Assembly: GCF_014647855.1 (NCBI RefSeq)
Contig: NZ_BMPZ01000007.1
Location: 1-64,000 of the forward strand
DNA length: 64,000 nucleotides
Source: Shewanella gelidii
Lineage (GTDB): Bacteria; Pseudomonadota; Gammaproteobacteria; Enterobacterales; Shewanellaceae
Reading direction: 5' to 3'
The notes below the pieces were generated by a model. The model was given only the letters and a program-made list of their open reading frames with translations. It was not told the DNA's origin and made no database searches. The translations under genes were made by a program, and so were the position numbers. This document shows, piece after piece, positions 54,251 through 64,000 of this stretch (position 1 is its first letter; each line of letters opens with the position of its first letter).

Positions 54251-54288
54251 AAAAATGCCCACATGCAACGACTGCAGGTGGGCAAAAT
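54251..54288 (-). terminator. Terminator of the his operon
   Basis: On the minus strand GCCCAC(C)TGCA pairs with TGCA(T)GTGGGC, followed by ATTTTTAT. It lies about 48 bases after the hisI stop. Confidence 0.85.
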
Positions 54289-54335
54289 GTGTAGGCATTG
54301 GCACTTAGTCAGTAAGCGGCTAGGCCTTGCGACTT

Positions 54336-54965
54336 TTAATTTTGACTTGCTTTAGCGTGACGCTTCATTAAGTTCGCATTGATATCGTCCATGCTCAAAT
54401 CTTGGTCTTCGAGTAATACCAACAGGTGATACATCAGGTCTGAGGCTTCATCAATCATTTCCGGTTTGTCATGGGTTGCTGCAGCAAGAGCTGTCTCTAA
54501 ACCTTCTTCACCGACTTTTTGTGCGATACGTTTAGTCCCGCGTTCAAATAGTGAAGCGGTATAGCTCGTGTCTGCTGCTTGACCTTTGCGCGAGGCAATT
54601 AGGCTTGCTAAATTATTAATGAATGGATGGGCGTTATCGTCTTTCCAGCAGCTCTCGCGGCCAAGATGGCAGGTGGGGCCGGCAGGAATGACTTGAACTA
54701 ATAGGCTATCGTTATCGCAATCTAAATCAATGGCAACCAAGGTTAAGGTATTGCCTGAACTTTCACCTTTAGTCCATAAACGATTTTTACTGCGGCTATA
54801 GAAAGTGACCGCTTTGGTTTCGAGAGTTTGGGTGAGCGCGGCTTTATCCATGTAACCGAGCATCAGGACTTTGCCCGAAAGATGATTTTGAACCACGGCA
54901 GGGATCAGTCCTTGTTGCTTATCCCAGTCGAGTTGTTCAATGAGGTTTACTGTTGTCATGTTCAT
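54336..54965 (-). CDS. hisI: Bifunctional phosphoribosyl-AMP cyclohydrolase / phosphoribosyl-ATP pyrophosphatase
   Basis: This 209-residue HisIE fusion carries out steps 2 and 3 of histidine synthesis. The cyclohydrolase part (about 1-115) has [10 protein letters not shown] and [11 protein letters not shown] with zinc cysteines; the pyrophosphatase part (about 120-205) has [13 protein letters not shown] and [13 protein letters not shown]. Last gene of the operon, 6 bases after hisF. A second ATG two codons in is also possible. Confidence 0.95.
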   Translation of the reverse strand: MNMTTVNLIEQLDWDKQQGLIPAVVQNHLSGKVLMLGYMDKAALTQTLETKAVTFYSRSKNRLWTKGESSGNTLTLVAIDLDCDNDSLLVQVIPAGPTCHLGRESCWKDDNAHPFINNLASLIASRKGQAADTSYTASLFERGTKRIAQKVGEEGLETALAAATHDKPEMIDEASDLMYHLLVLLEDQDLSMDDINANLMKRHAKASQN

Positions 54966-54971
54966 TTGGCC

Positions 54972-55745
54972 TTATAGTCGGGTCGCAACATTTTGCTCGG
55001 CTAGATAAGCTTTAAGCTCACCAATATCGATGATGCCTTTGTGGAATACACTTGCAGCAAGGGCTGCATCTACGCGGGCCAATTGAAACACGTCTTTAAA
55101 GTGTTCCATGGTGCCAGCACCGCCGGATGCAATTAAGGGGACATCACAAAGGCTGCGCACGATGGATAGCTGCTTAATATCATAACCCTGACGGACGCCA
55201 TCTTGGTTCATGACGTTCAGTACAATCTCACCACATCCCCTTTTTTGTACTTCTTCAACCCAATCTTGGGTATACCACTGGGTTTCTTTCGTGGCGGCTT
55301 CGTCACCGGTAAATTGCTTCACTTTGTATGTGCCTGTTTCGGCATCAAAATAGGAATCGATGCCGATAACTATACATTGGCGGCCAAACTCATCTTGCAT
55401 ACGCTCAATTAAACTTGGGTCACTGATTGCCGGTGAATTGATCGAGATTTTGTCTGCACCAAATGCCAACAATTCTCTTGCTTGCGCAACGGTTTTGATA
55501 CCACCAGCCACACAAAAAGGGATATCTATTTGTTCGGCAACGCGACTGACCCAGGATTTATCCACCACACGCTCATGGGCACTGGCGGTTATATCATAAA
55601 AGACCAGTTCATCTGCGCCTTCTTGAGCATAGCGCGCAGATAGGGGCACAATATCCCCCACAATTTCGTGGTTTCTAAACTGGACGCCTTTGACGACTTT
55701 ACCGTCTTTTACGTCAAGGCATGGAACTATGCGTTTGGCCAGCAC
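54972..55745 (-). CDS. hisF: Imidazole glycerol phosphate synthase, cyclase subunit
   Basis: This 257-residue TIM-barrel protein forms imidazole glycerol phosphate and AICAR from PRFAR with ammonia from HisH. The start [20 protein letters not shown] and [13 protein letters not shown] fit HisF. It overlaps hisA by 19 bases. Confidence 0.96.
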   Translation of the reverse strand: MLAKRIVPCLDVKDGKVVKGVQFRNHEIVGDIVPLSARYAQEGADELVFYDITASAHERVVDKSWVSRVAEQIDIPFCVAGGIKTVAQARELLAFGADKISINSPAISDPSLIERMQDEFGRQCIVIGIDSYFDAETGTYKVKQFTGDEAATKETQWYTQDWVEEVQKRGCGEIVLNVMNQDGVRQGYDIKQLSIVRSLCDVPLIASGGAGTMEHFKDVFQLARVDAALAASVFHKGIIDIGELKAYLAEQNVATRL

Positions 55746-56464
55746 GTGATAGCCTCCTCAACGTTGAATTGGTTAATCAGCAACGCTTTGCCGATGATAA
55801 TGCCGTCGGCACCAGAATCTCTCACCGCGGCGACATCATCAAGGGTGGCAATTCCGCCCGATGCTTGCCATTGGATTTCAGGGTAAAGTTCGGCGATCTC
55901 TTGGTAAAGCTCGGTGTTGGCACCTTTGAGCGTACCATCGCGGCTAATGTCAGTAACTAATGCATGCTTTAAACCAAAGGGCTTAAATGCTTCTACGAGT
56001 TCTTCTAGGCTTTTGCCACCACCAGATTGCCAGCCTGAAACAGCGACAATTTTTTCATTGTTCTCATTGATGTTGACATCAAGGGCTAGGCAAATCGCTT
56101 CTGGGCCATATTTTTTCATCCAGCTTTGCACGATTTCAGGCTGTTTAACTGCAAGAGACCCTATTACAACACGCTTTACTCCAAGCTCTAGAAGTTCAGC
56201 TAGTTGCGCTTCGGTTCGGATACCACCACCAACTTGAATATTGGCATTGAGGTTGTTTACGAGTTCGCTAATCAGTGTTGTTTGACGCTTTTCCGGAGCT
56301 TTAGCGCCAGTAAGATCAACAATATGCAACCACTTTGCCCCTTGATTTTGATATTCAGTCAACTGTGAAAGTGGGCTGAGGTCAAAGGTGGTTTTTTGCT
56401 GGTAATCACCTTGATATAAACGGACAACTTGGCCGTCGATTAAGTCAATAGCTGGAATGATCAT
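55727..56464 (-). CDS. hisA: ProFAR isomerase
   Basis: This 245-residue TIM barrel isomerises ProFAR to PRFAR. The start [30 protein letters not shown] and [11 protein letters not shown] match HisA. It lies 8 bases after hisH and overlaps hisF. Confidence 0.96.
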   Translation of the reverse strand: MIIPAIDLIDGQVVRLYQGDYQQKTTFDLSPLSQLTEYQNQGAKWLHIVDLTGAKAPEKRQTTLISELVNNLNANIQVGGGIRTEAQLAELLELGVKRVVIGSLAVKQPEIVQSWMKKYGPEAICLALDVNINENNEKIVAVSGWQSGGGKSLEELVEAFKPFGLKHALVTDISRDGTLKGANTELYQEIAELYPEIQWQASGGIATLDDVAAVRDSGADGIIIGKALLINQFNVEEAITCWPNA

Positions 56465-56472
56465 ACTAAGGC

Positions 56473-57108
56473 CTATGCTCCATTCTCTGAGTTCATTTTT
56501 AAAAAGTTAGCGAGGATTTTGGCACCGACTGCTGCACTTTTTTCAGGGTGGAATTGCACCCCCATAAAGTTGTCTTTGCCGATAGCAGCACTAAAGCGCT
56601 CGCCATAGTCACATTGGGCCAAGGTATAGTCGCTCAGCGGTGCGCGATAACTATGCACAAAGTAAACGTAACTTCCTTGTTCGATGCCTTCAAATAAAGG
56701 GTGGTTTGAAACCGTGATTTGGTTCCAGCCCATATGGGGGAGTGGTTGACCTTGGCTGTCAAGTTCTTCTATATCAACAGGAACGAGATCCAAACATTGG
56801 CAATCTTCACTTTTTCCACCACGCTCTTTTGATAGGCGCCCGAGCATTTGCATTCCTAGGCAAACCCCAAGCACTGGTTGAGTCAGTCCCTGTATCAATT
56901 CAATTAAAGACTTCTGCTCAAGTGATGCCATTGCTGCTCCAGCACTGCCTACGCCCGGCAATACCACGCGCTTGGCGCCTTTGATAAGCGCGGGGTCGTC
57001 TGTGACTAGAACATCGGCATTGAGTCGTTCAAAGGCATAGCGAACAGAGCTTAAGTTCGCACAGCCTGTATCAATAATGACGGTTTCAGCGGTTGGCTGG
57101 GTGGTCAT
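56473..57108 (-). CDS. hisH: Imidazole glycerol phosphate synthase, glutaminase subunit
   Basis: This 211-residue class I amidotransferase has the nucleophile Cys in GVCLGMQML, and the His-Glu pair in VQFHPEKS. It supplies ammonia to HisF. It overlaps hisB by 4 bases. Confidence 0.96.
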   Translation of the reverse strand: MTTQPTAETVIIDTGCANLSSVRYAFERLNADVLVTDDPALIKGAKRVVLPGVGSAGAAMASLEQKSLIELIQGLTQPVLGVCLGMQMLGRLSKERGGKSEDCQCLDLVPVDIEELDSQGQPLPHMGWNQITVSNHPLFEGIEQGSYVYFVHSYRAPLSDYTLAQCDYGERFSAAIGKDNFMGVQFHPEKSAAVGAKILANFLKMNSENGA

Positions 57109-58172
57109 AGTACCCCCTTACTTGATGGCAGTTCGTCACCTTCCACGGCAACCGCTTGACGCAATGCCCGGCCAAGTACTTTAAACAGACTTTCCACCTT
57201 GTGATGATCATTATCACCTTGGGTTGATACATGAAGAGTACAGCGCAGGCCGTCGGCAAAAGAGCGGAAGAAGTGTGGCACCATTTCCGTCGACATTTCT
57301 CCAACCATTTCACGATCAAAGTTGGCATCAAACTTGGTGAAAGCACGGCCTGACAAATCAAGTAAACAGGTGGCGCTTGCTTCATCCATCGGTAAGCTAA
57401 AACCAAAACGACCAATGCCTCGTTTATCACCTAGTGCTTGACCTAATGCATCACCAATGGCAAGTGCGGTATCTTCAATGCTGTGGTGATCATCGATTTC
57501 TAGATCGCCATCGACTTTGACATCCATTTTAAAGCTCGCGTGGGTCGCGATTTGATCGAGCATGTGGTCGAAGAAACCAATACCAGTTTCAATCGTGCCT
57601 TTGTCACTGGCATCAAGATCGATACTGACTCGAATATCGGTTTCTTTGGTGGTGCGAACTACGCTGGCTTGACGGCCTTTACTAAGCAGCTGATCGGTAA
57701 TGGTTTGCCAATTCAGGGTTTGTGGATTGTATTGCAATCCTTGAATGCCCATGGCTTCGGCGAGGCCAATATCGGTTAAACGATCGCCAATTACGGCGGA
57801 TTGGGTGAAATCGACTTTACCTTGAGTCAGGTAATCTTTGACTAGCCCCAATTTCGGTTTACGGCAGCTACAATTTTCGTCATCGAAATGGGGGCAGATG
57901 AGTACATCGTCAAACAGGATCCCTTGGCTTGCAAAGATCTGCATCATCATGTCGTGAGGTGCATCAAAGTCATCTTGGGGGAATGAAGGTGTACCCAGTC
58001 CATCTTGATTGCTGACCATGACTAGTCGGTAACCTGCTTTTTGCAGCTGCAGTAATGACGGTATCACCATTGGCTCAAATACAAGCTTTGATAGTTTGTC
58101 GAGCTGTTTGTCCACTGGCGGCTCTTCAACTAGGGTGCCATCACGGTCTATAAATAATATTTTTTGTTTCAT
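57105..58172 (-). CDS. hisB: Bifunctional histidinol-phosphatase / imidazoleglycerol-phosphate dehydratase
   Basis: This 355-residue protein has an N-terminal HAD phosphatase ([12 protein letters not shown]; Asp nucleophile, and zinc cysteines in [14 protein letters not shown]) and a C-terminal dehydratase (about 165-355, with [13 protein letters not shown] and DNDHHKVES). The fused form is typical of enterics and related gammaproteobacteria. It lies 39 bases after hisC. Confidence 0.96.
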   Translation of the reverse strand: MKQKILFIDRDGTLVEEPPVDKQLDKLSKLVFEPMVIPSLLQLQKAGYRLVMVSNQDGLGTPSFPQDDFDAPHDMMMQIFASQGILFDDVLICPHFDDENCSCRKPKLGLVKDYLTQGKVDFTQSAVIGDRLTDIGLAEAMGIQGLQYNPQTLNWQTITDQLLSKGRQASVVRTTKETDIRVSIDLDASDKGTIETGIGFFDHMLDQIATHASFKMDVKVDGDLEIDDHHSIEDTALAIGDALGQALGDKRGIGRFGFSLPMDEASATCLLDLSGRAFTKFDANFDREMVGEMSTEMVPHFFRSFADGLRCTLHVSTQGDNDHHKVESLFKVLGRALRQAVAVEGDELPSSKGVL

Positions 58173-58211
58173 CTGTTCGTTACCTTGAGAGCCTGACGTA
58201 GGGTTTGGCTT

Positions 58212-59288
58212 CTATTGTTCTTGTTGAGTCAACGCCGTGGCGATTACTTGTGTTTCCTGGGCATTGCTAAAGCTAAAGCGAATGTAGTCGGCAAGTCTAG
58301 GATCGCTGTAACAGCGAGCGACAACGCCAGCTTCGACAAGCTGTTGTTTGACTTGATCAATATTTGCAAACGATGCGAGTACATAGTTACCGTGTGCAGG
58401 GAGTGGCTGCGCACCGATTTGTTTCAGTGTTTGCACAAGGATATCACCTTGTTGCTTTAAATCAGCAACTTGCTGTCTCATTCTCAACAAACCGTTGCTG
58501 TTAAGCGTGTTTGCCGCAAGTTGAGCAACAGGGGCTGGTACCGGATAAGGTGCAATAACGCGCATGACGAGCTCTTGAATGCCGACATTGGCCAGCATAA
58601 ACCCGCAACGTGCGCCAGCTAATGCAAACGCTTTTGAAAGCGTACGTAGCACGACGAGGTTTGGATAGTGGCAAATTAAATCGGCCACACTAAGCTCGGG
58701 ACTGAACTCAATATAGGCTTCATCAATGACGACGATTTTATCCTGTAGTTTGGCGATTACTTGTTCGAGGGTCTCTTTAGCAATCACAGTACCAGTCGGG
58801 TTGTTGGGGTTGCAAATGAAGACCAGCTTGCTGTCATCAAGTTGGTCCGCATAATCCTGTGGCAATTGATATTGAGTCGTTAAAGCAAGCTCTTGCACAC
58901 CCACATTACAGGTCTTTGCACTAATGGCGTACATGCCATAGGTGGGGCCAAAAATTGTAATTTGGTCTTGGCCTGCAACGCAGAATGTACGGATTAGCAA
59001 TTCGATGGCCTCGTCGGCGCCGCGGCTACAAATTACCTGATCAGGTTGAACACCTGCGTAGCTTGCATAGGCTTCGATGACGGCTGGTGGCTGGCATTCT
59101 GGATATCGATTTACTCCTTCAATGTCATGGTTATTGAATGGAGATTCGTTGGCGTTGATCCAAATATCACCGTTGCCACCGATGCGACGTGCAGATTGAT
59201 AAGGCACAAGGTCGAGTAGTTCTGGCCGAGCAAGCTGTTGAGCAAGCTGTTGTGAGCGCTGCGTAACCGTTACATTTGAGTCCGCCAT
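58212..59288 (-). CDS. hisC: Histidinol-phosphate aminotransferase
   Basis: The 358-residue PLP enzyme has NPNNPTG, DEAYIEF and the PLP lysine in TLSKAFALAGARCGF. The ATG at 59288 is used, with GAGGAA 6 bases before it inside the end of hisD; a TTG one codon earlier is less likely. It lies 3 bases after the hisD stop. Confidence 0.95.
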   Translation of the reverse strand: MADSNVTVTQRSQQLAQQLARPELLDLVPYQSARRIGGNGDIWINANESPFNNHDIEGVNRYPECQPPAVIEAYASYAGVQPDQVICSRGADEAIELLIRTFCVAGQDQITIFGPTYGMYAISAKTCNVGVQELALTTQYQLPQDYADQLDDSKLVFICNPNNPTGTVIAKETLEQVIAKLQDKIVVIDEAYIEFSPELSVADLICHYPNLVVLRTLSKAFALAGARCGFMLANVGIQELVMRVIAPYPVPAPVAQLAANTLNSNGLLRMRQQVADLKQQGDILVQTLKQIGAQPLPAHGNYVLASFANIDQVKQQLVEAGVVARCYSDPRLADYIRFSFSNAQETQVIATALTQQEQ

Positions 59289-59291
59289 CAA

Positions 59292-60587
59292 TTATTCCTC
59301 AGCCAGTTTCGCTAAACGCAGAGCGACAGCATTTTTGTGCGCGTCAAGTTGCTCTGCTTCTGCCATTGTCATGACCGCATTTCCAAGGTTTTGTAACCCC
59401 AACGGAGTGAGCTCTTGTACAGTGAAGCGGCGGCTGAAGTCTGCCAGTGACAGGCTCGATACAGAGCGACTATAACCGTAGGTTGGCAATACATGGTTGG
59501 TACCGCTGGCATAGTCTCCAACAGACTCTGGGGTATATGCACCTAGAAATACGCTACCCGCTGCGCGAATATCCTTGAGGATGTCCCTTGGTGATTCGGT
59601 TTGCACGATGAGGTGCTCTGGGCCATACAAATTGGAGACTGCCGCGGCTTGTGCCATATCTTTGACTAACAGCGTGCGACTTGAAAGTAGGGCAACGCTA
59701 GCCATCTCTTTACGAGGTAAGGCTTCGAGTTGGGCGCTTAATGCTGTATTCACTTGCGCTGCGAGTGTTTCACTATCGGTAACCAACATCACTTGCGAGT
59801 CTGGTCCGTGCTCGGCTTGTGACAGCAGATCTGCTGCAATAAATGCTGGCTCTGCTTTGGCATCGGCAATGACTAGAACTTCAGATGGCCCCGCAGGCAT
59901 ATCAATACTGACGACCGATTGACTGTCTTGGGAGACTTGACGTTTCGCCTCAGTTACAAAGCGGTTACCTGGACCAAATATTTTGTCCACCTTGGGGACA
60001 CTTTGGCTACCAAATGCTAATGCCGCAATCGCTTGTGCACCGCCGACCTGGTAGATTTCGTCAATTCCGCAGGCATTGGCGGCATAGACAATAGCATCAT
60101 TGATTGGTGGCGGGCTGACGAGGACGCGTTGATCGCAACCAGCAATCTTCGCTGGCAAAGCGAGCATGAGTACGGTTGAAATTAATGGCGCACTGCCGCC
60201 AGGAATGTATAGACCGACTTTTTCAATGGCTTCTGTACGCAGTTCGCAGCGTATGCCGGGCTGGGTTTCGAGATCGACACCTTGGAACTTTTGTGCGTTG
60301 TGAAATGTTTCGATATTAGCGATGGCCTGTGCAATCGCTTCTTTTAACGATTGCGGCACATTACTACACGCGCTGGCAATGGCTTCTGCTGAGAGTTTGA
60401 TATCTGCGATTTCAACGCCATCAAACTTACGGCTCAACGCAAGTAAAGCGTCATCGCCGTCTTGGCGAACTTGTTGCAAAATGCTTGCAACGGTTTGTTC
60501 TAGGTTTTCATCTCCCACGAGCGGAGAGCGGGCAAGCGCTTCGGCTTGCTGCACTTCACTCAAGGTGGACCAATCTAAGATTTGCAT
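59292..60587 (-). CDS. hisD: Histidinol dehydrogenase
   Basis: This 431-residue zinc enzyme oxidises histidinol to histidine in two steps. YIPGGSAPLISTVLM, QVGGAQAIAALAFG, and DMPAGPSEVLVIAD are typical. It follows hisG by 5 bases. Confidence 0.96.
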   Translation of the reverse strand: MQILDWSTLSEVQQAEALARSPLVGDENLEQTVASILQQVRQDGDDALLALSRKFDGVEIADIKLSAEAIASACSNVPQSLKEAIAQAIANIETFHNAQKFQGVDLETQPGIRCELRTEAIEKVGLYIPGGSAPLISTVLMLALPAKIAGCDQRVLVSPPPINDAIVYAANACGIDEIYQVGGAQAIAALAFGSQSVPKVDKIFGPGNRFVTEAKRQVSQDSQSVVSIDMPAGPSEVLVIADAKAEPAFIAADLLSQAEHGPDSQVMLVTDSETLAAQVNTALSAQLEALPRKEMASVALLSSRTLLVKDMAQAAAVSNLYGPEHLIVQTESPRDILKDIRAAGSVFLGAYTPESVGDYASGTNHVLPTYGYSRSVSSLSLADFSRRFTVQELTPLGLQNLGNAVMTMAEAEQLDAHKNAVALRLAKLAEE

Positions 60588-60592
60588 CTCAA

Positions 60593-61492
60593 TTACCCCA
60601 TCATCTTCTCAATTGGCATCACAAGAATTGATGTTGCACCTAACTCTGTGAGCTCTTCCATAGTATCCCAGAATAGGTCTTCACTACTGACCGCGTGCAC
60701 GGCGACACGATCTGCATCATTCTTCAAAGGTAGAACGGTTGGGTTTTCAGCACCAGGAAGTAACGATACAATTTTATCTAAATTATCAGCAGGCGCATGT
60801 AGCAGGATGTATTTACTTTCTCTCGCTTGGGTAACACTATTAATACGTGACAGCAACTTATCAATTAGTGCTTGTTTTGCTGGTGTTTGCTCTTGCTCTG
60901 ATTGGATCAGACAAGCGGTTGAGCGGTAGATTACTTCCGTCTCGTAGAGGCCGTTCGCTTCCAAGGTGGCACCCGTCGAAACTAAATCACAAATACCATC
61001 CGCAAGACCCGCTCGCGGTGCAACTTCAACTGAACCTTTGAGCATGCAATCTCGGTAGCTAATACCTTTTTCCTGCATGTAGCGACGAAGAAGGTTGGGA
61101 TACGATGTTGCGATGCGCAGCCCTTCAAGAGAGGCTGCCGAGTCGTAACTAAATTCAGTAGGAACCGCTAGCGATAAACGACATGCCCCGAAATCAAGTT
61201 GACGAAGCTTTTGGCACGTTGCAGGTTTATCCAACTGCTGACGCTCTAGTTGTTCTTCTTCTAGAACATTTTCACCGATAAAGCCAAGGTCAACCACACC
61301 GTCCATGACCAATCCCGGAATATCATCATCACGAACGCGAAGCAGGTCGATTGGCATGTTGTCTGAGTGAGCAATGAGGCGCTGCTCGTTAATATTGAAC
61401 TTAACGCCACAGCTTTTCAGTAGCTTCATCGACTCTTTTGACAGTCGACCGGATTTTTGGATTGCAATTCTTAATCTACCTGACTCTGACAT
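60593..61492 (-). CDS. hisG: ATP phosphoribosyltransferase (long form)
   Basis: This 299-residue enzyme makes the first committed step, PRPP plus ATP. The long form has the C-terminal regulatory ACT-like domain (about 225-299), the site of feedback inhibition by histidine. Motifs [24 protein letters not shown] and [14 protein letters not shown] are present. First structural gene of the operon, after the attenuator. Confidence 0.96.
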   Translation of the reverse strand: MSESGRLRIAIQKSGRLSKESMKLLKSCGVKFNINEQRLIAHSDNMPIDLLRVRDDDIPGLVMDGVVDLGFIGENVLEEEQLERQQLDKPATCQKLRQLDFGACRLSLAVPTEFSYDSAASLEGLRIATSYPNLLRRYMQEKGISYRDCMLKGSVEVAPRAGLADGICDLVSTGATLEANGLYETEVIYRSTACLIQSEQEQTPAKQALIDKLLSRINSVTQARESKYILLHAPADNLDKIVSLLPGAENPTVLPLKNDADRVAVHAVSSEDLFWDTMEELTELGATSILVMPIEKMMG

Positions 61493-61563
61493 AACTGTAT
61501 TTCCTAATTAATTTGATAAATCGCTAAATTTGGTAATGGACTTAAAATTTGTGACGCTAAAAC

Positions 61564-61599
61564 TAAAAAACCCTCGGAATTCCTTCCAAGGGTTTTGAT
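61564..61599 (-). terminator. Attenuator terminator of the his operon
   Basis: On the minus strand AACCCTTGGAA pairs with TTCCGAGGGTT and is followed by a T tract. It lies between the leader peptide and hisG. An alternative set of stems uses CCTTCGG / CCGAAGG and CCTTCCGG just upstream, as expected for attenuation. Confidence 0.88.
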
Positions 61600-61654
61600 A
61601 TTTCTAATCAACCGCCGGAAGGGAATAAAACCTTCGGCAGTGAGCTTCCGAAGG

Positions 61655-61702
61655 CTACCGCTTATGGTGGTGACGATGAATAATATTCGAAAGCTGTATC
61701 AT
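61655..61702 (-). CDS. hisL: His operon leader peptide
   Basis: A 15-codon frame encodes MIQLSNIIHRHHHKR, with four histidines near the end. It stops just before the attenuator stem. When charged tRNA-His is scarce the ribosome stalls here and transcription continues into hisG. The region 61703-62030 upstream carries the his promoter and that of the helicase gene; I see no other gene in it. Confidence 0.9.
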   Translation of the reverse strand: MIQLSNIIHRHHHKR

Positions 61703-62030
61703 GTTTTGTACTCTTTTGTGGACCTTTGGTCTCAATTAAAAAAAGATAATTATTCATGCGAAAGCAAAATTAACCTATAAATCTGCATGCCAGTGGCATT
61801 GGTCTGCATGAATATTTAAACTTGCAACAACGTTAACTTCTTTTCAGCCCTTTTGCAACAGGCTTTTTGAACTTGTGAGGAATATTCACCATTGGCTGTT
61901 TTTTTAAGCCCGGTGGGTGATTGCTGTTTCAGAATGAGAACAAAGAAAAGCTAATTTCAATAATTTTTTACAGTGAGTAACTTGTGGCAAATGCGTAGAT
62001 CGGGATAATGCTGTTTCGACCGATAATGAG

Positions 62031-63962
62031 ATGCAATTTTTGGCAACGAGACTTGAGCAGCAAGTAGCAGCAACGTTTACGGAAAATGGCCCTTTGGCGA
62101 AGCACGTCAAAGGATTTCGGCTGCGCCAAGTTCAGCTGGATATGGCGCAGAGCATTAGCCAGTCGATCGCCCATAAGAGTAATGTCATTGTTGAGGCTGG
62201 TACTGGCGTTGGAAAGACGTTTGCGTATCTTATACCCGCACTTCTGTCTGGTAAGCAAGTGATTGTGAGTACCGGCAGTAAGAACTTACAAGAGCAGTTG
62301 TTTTTCAAAGACCTCCCTGAATTAACCCAAATGCTCAATGTGTCGCCGCAACTTGCCTTGCTGAAAGGGCGAAGTAATTATTTGTGTCAATACCGACTGG
62401 TGGAACAAATGACGGCGGCATCGACCGTCGATGAGCGCACGTTAGATGATTTGCTGCGTATTCATCAGTGGGCAGGGATCAGCAAAGATGGCGACTTTGG
62501 TGGATTATCGTCAGTCGCTGAGGATGCCTTTGCGATTGGACTTGTGGCAAGCAGTAAAGAAACCTGTATTGGTCAAAAATGCGATTATTATGAGGATTGC
62601 TTTACTCGTAAAGCTCGGATGCGCGCATTAGAAGCGCGGATTATTGTGGTTAATCATCATCTGTTTTTTGCTGACCGCGTTCTTAAAGAGACTGGGTTCG
62701 CCGAATTACTGCCCGATGCTGACGTCGTTATTTTTGATGAAGCGCATTTACTGCCAGATATCGCGTTAACCTATTTTGGCCAACAATGCTCAACGAAAGC
62801 CGTTGTTCGCTTATTGGAACAAATTATTGAGATTTACCAAAGCTCGCTCAAAGATACAGGGCAGATAGAGAGTTTTAGTTTACGTTGCTTACAGCAGTTG
62901 CGAGATTGGCATAATTTACTATTCGAAACGGGTAACAGCGATTGGCGGCGGTTAATTGGAATGAAGTCCATTGCTTTTGCATCGTGGGCACTGCTGGATG
63001 AACTCAAGTTGTTGCAACGGTTGCTACAGGCCCATGTTGGCCGCAGCGACGAACTTGATTTATCGTTAGAGCGTTTGGTGGAGTTCATCGATAAGTTGTC
63101 CGTGTTTTTTCATTGTGACAATCCGCAAGTGGCATACAGTGTGGACTATGCATCGCATACTGTGTTGCTTCGAATATCACCGATGAATGTAGCAAAGGAA
63201 TGTGCGGCACTCTTTGATCAACAAACTAGTTGGGTTTTTACATCTGCGACTTTGCAGGTGCAGCGAAGCCTAGGTCTATTTGCTGCGGATATGGCAATGT
63301 CAGATGCCAAGCAATTGATCATGGATAGTCCCTTCGATTATCAAGCACAGTCTCTGTTATGTGTTCCAAGGCAGCTGGGTCATGTTTCGAATCAACAAAT
63401 GGCGGCAAAGCAATTGGTCACGGTGTGCCAGCAAGCGATTCGTGCTGCACAGGGGCGAACGTTTATTCTGTTTACAAGTCATCGGATGCTTCAGCTCGTG
63501 GCTACTGAGCTGAATCAGCGCAGTGAGTTTCCTTTGTTGGTTCAGGGACAGGATAGTAAACAAGGGCTGCTTAAAAAGTTTCGACAGCTGGGAAATGCGG
63601 TGTTGCTCGGAACAGGAAGTTTTTGGGAAGGCGTGGATGTGCGCGGAAATTTACTGAGTTGCGTGATTATCGATAAACTGCCATTTATCTCTCCCGAAGA
63701 CCCGTTATATCGGGCGCGAGCTGAGTCTGCTCAACAGAAACAGCTTGATCCATTTGAAACGGTTTCTCTTCCTCAAGCCATCATAAGTCTCAAACAAGGG
63801 GTGGGGCGGTTGATCCGTGACGAGAAAGATAAAGGTGTGCTTATTTTATGTGACAACCGCATTGTGAATCGTCCCTATGGTGCAGCTTTTCTTGAGTCAT
63901 TGCCTCCGATGTCTCGTACCCGTGATTTACAAAAGGCATTGTCTTTATTGCAAGATTGTTGA
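62031..63962 (+). CDS. yoaA: ATP-dependent DNA helicase, YoaA/DinG family
   Basis: This 643-residue superfamily 2 helicase has Walker A EAGTGVGKT (55-63), DEAH at 236-239, and four cysteines for an iron-sulfur cluster (C119, C179, C184, C190). The length and motifs fit YoaA (E. coli 636) better than DinG (716). YoaA works with the DNA polymerase III chi subunit to rescue stalled forks. It is complete; only 38 bases follow it in the window. Confidence 0.93.
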   Translation: MQFLATRLEQQVAATFTENGPLAKHVKGFRLRQVQLDMAQSISQSIAHKSNVIVEAGTGVGKTFAYLIPALLSGKQVIVSTGSKNLQEQLFFKDLPELTQMLNVSPQLALLKGRSNYLCQYRLVEQMTAASTVDERTLDDLLRIHQWAGISKDGDFGGLSSVAEDAFAIGLVASSKETCIGQKCDYYEDCFTRKARMRALEARIIVVNHHLFFADRVLKETGFAELLPDADVVIFDEAHLLPDIALTYFGQQCSTKAVVRLLEQIIEIYQSSLKDTGQIESFSLRCLQQLRDWHNLLFETGNSDWRRLIGMKSIAFASWALLDELKLLQRLLQAHVGRSDELDLSLERLVEFIDKLSVFFHCDNPQVAYSVDYASHTVLLRISPMNVAKECAALFDQQTSWVFTSATLQVQRSLGLFAADMAMSDAKQLIMDSPFDYQAQSLLCVPRQLGHVSNQQMAAKQLVTVCQQAIRAAQGRTFILFTSHRMLQLVATELNQRSEFPLLVQGQDSKQGLLKKFRQLGNAVLLGTGSFWEGVDVRGNLLSCVIIDKLPFISPEDPLYRARAESAQQKQLDPFETVSLPQAIISLKQGVGRLIRDEKDKGVLILCDNRIVNRPYGAAFLESLPPMSRTRDLQKALSLLQDC

Positions 63963-64000
63963 TGTTATATTCTCGGTGAACTCGTATACAGTTCAGGTTA

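Noticed and set aside
61595-61780. A 61-codon plus-strand frame over the his leader
   Set aside because: It lies antisense to hisL and the attenuator; the leader interpretation explains the sequence fully.

Overview
The window is one contiguous stretch of chromosome from a marine-type gammaproteobacterium, most likely of the order Alteromonadales (Shewanella/Pseudoalteromonas neighbourhood). The evidence is the 23S-5S spacer style at the left edge, the yejM-tRNA-Pro / yejL / yejK block, an enteric-order histidine operon with bifunctional hisB and hisIE, PhoP/PhoQ-like regulators whose kinase keeps the HSLKT box, and families typical of the group (DUF2986, DUF3135, DUF1289, DUF748). The genus cannot be fixed from the sequence. 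I see no insertion sequence, prophage, integron or CRISPR array.

Layout. Bases 1-243 are the tail of an rRNA operon: the last bases of 23S, a spacer, a 5S gene reduced to its two ends, and a terminator. A heptanucleotide repeat tract follows. 554-6664 holds a CorA transporter, a DUF3135 protein, an HD-GYP phosphodiesterase, a 2OG-Fe(II) oxygenase and a PhoPQ-like two-component pair. 7359-11946 looks like a ZraPSR-type envelope system: a coiled-coil lipoprotein gene faces a histidine kinase / sigma54 activator operon, with sigma54-type promoter sequences and a perfect inverted repeat between them. 11923-23373 is mixed: an RhtB exporter, nadE, a membrane diguanylate cyclase, an HlyD-type pump part, a LysR regulator, an APH-fold kinase, a small secreted four-cysteine protein, tehA and an UPF0016 transporter.

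23722-27325 carries tRNA-Pro(GGG) and the yejM/yejL/yejK cluster. 27701-36931 holds a pentahaem lipoprotein, a double-domain pterin synthase-like protein, two murein enzymes, an RNA methylase, yecM, a voltage-gated K+ channel and a MATE pump. 38617-40884 is a tight operon of two DUF1538 membrane proteins, a PII-like protein and a CBS-domain protein. 41455-48956 includes a giant DUF748 protein, DUF445 and VOC proteins, and glnK-amtB with a textbook sigma54 promoter and an NtrC-like site.

49360-53983 contains bluB, an adenine-riboswitch-controlled add gene, degraded minus-strand coding fragments, a SIMPL protein, a second four-cysteine secreted protein and a flavodoxin-fold oxidoreductase. 54336-61702 is the complete hisGDCBHAFI operon with leader peptide and attenuator. 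The window closes with a YoaA/DinG helicase.

Most genes are conserved housekeeping or sensory functions. The less ordinary parts are the 5S remnant, the ZraPSR-like divergent locus, the DUF1538-PII-CBS operon, the pair of secreted four-cysteine proteins, the pterin synthase-like protein with active-site motifs split over two halves, and the coding remnants behind add. Many start codons were moved from the longest open frame to sites supported by a ribosome binding site, a signal peptide or family length, including several TTG and GTG starts.
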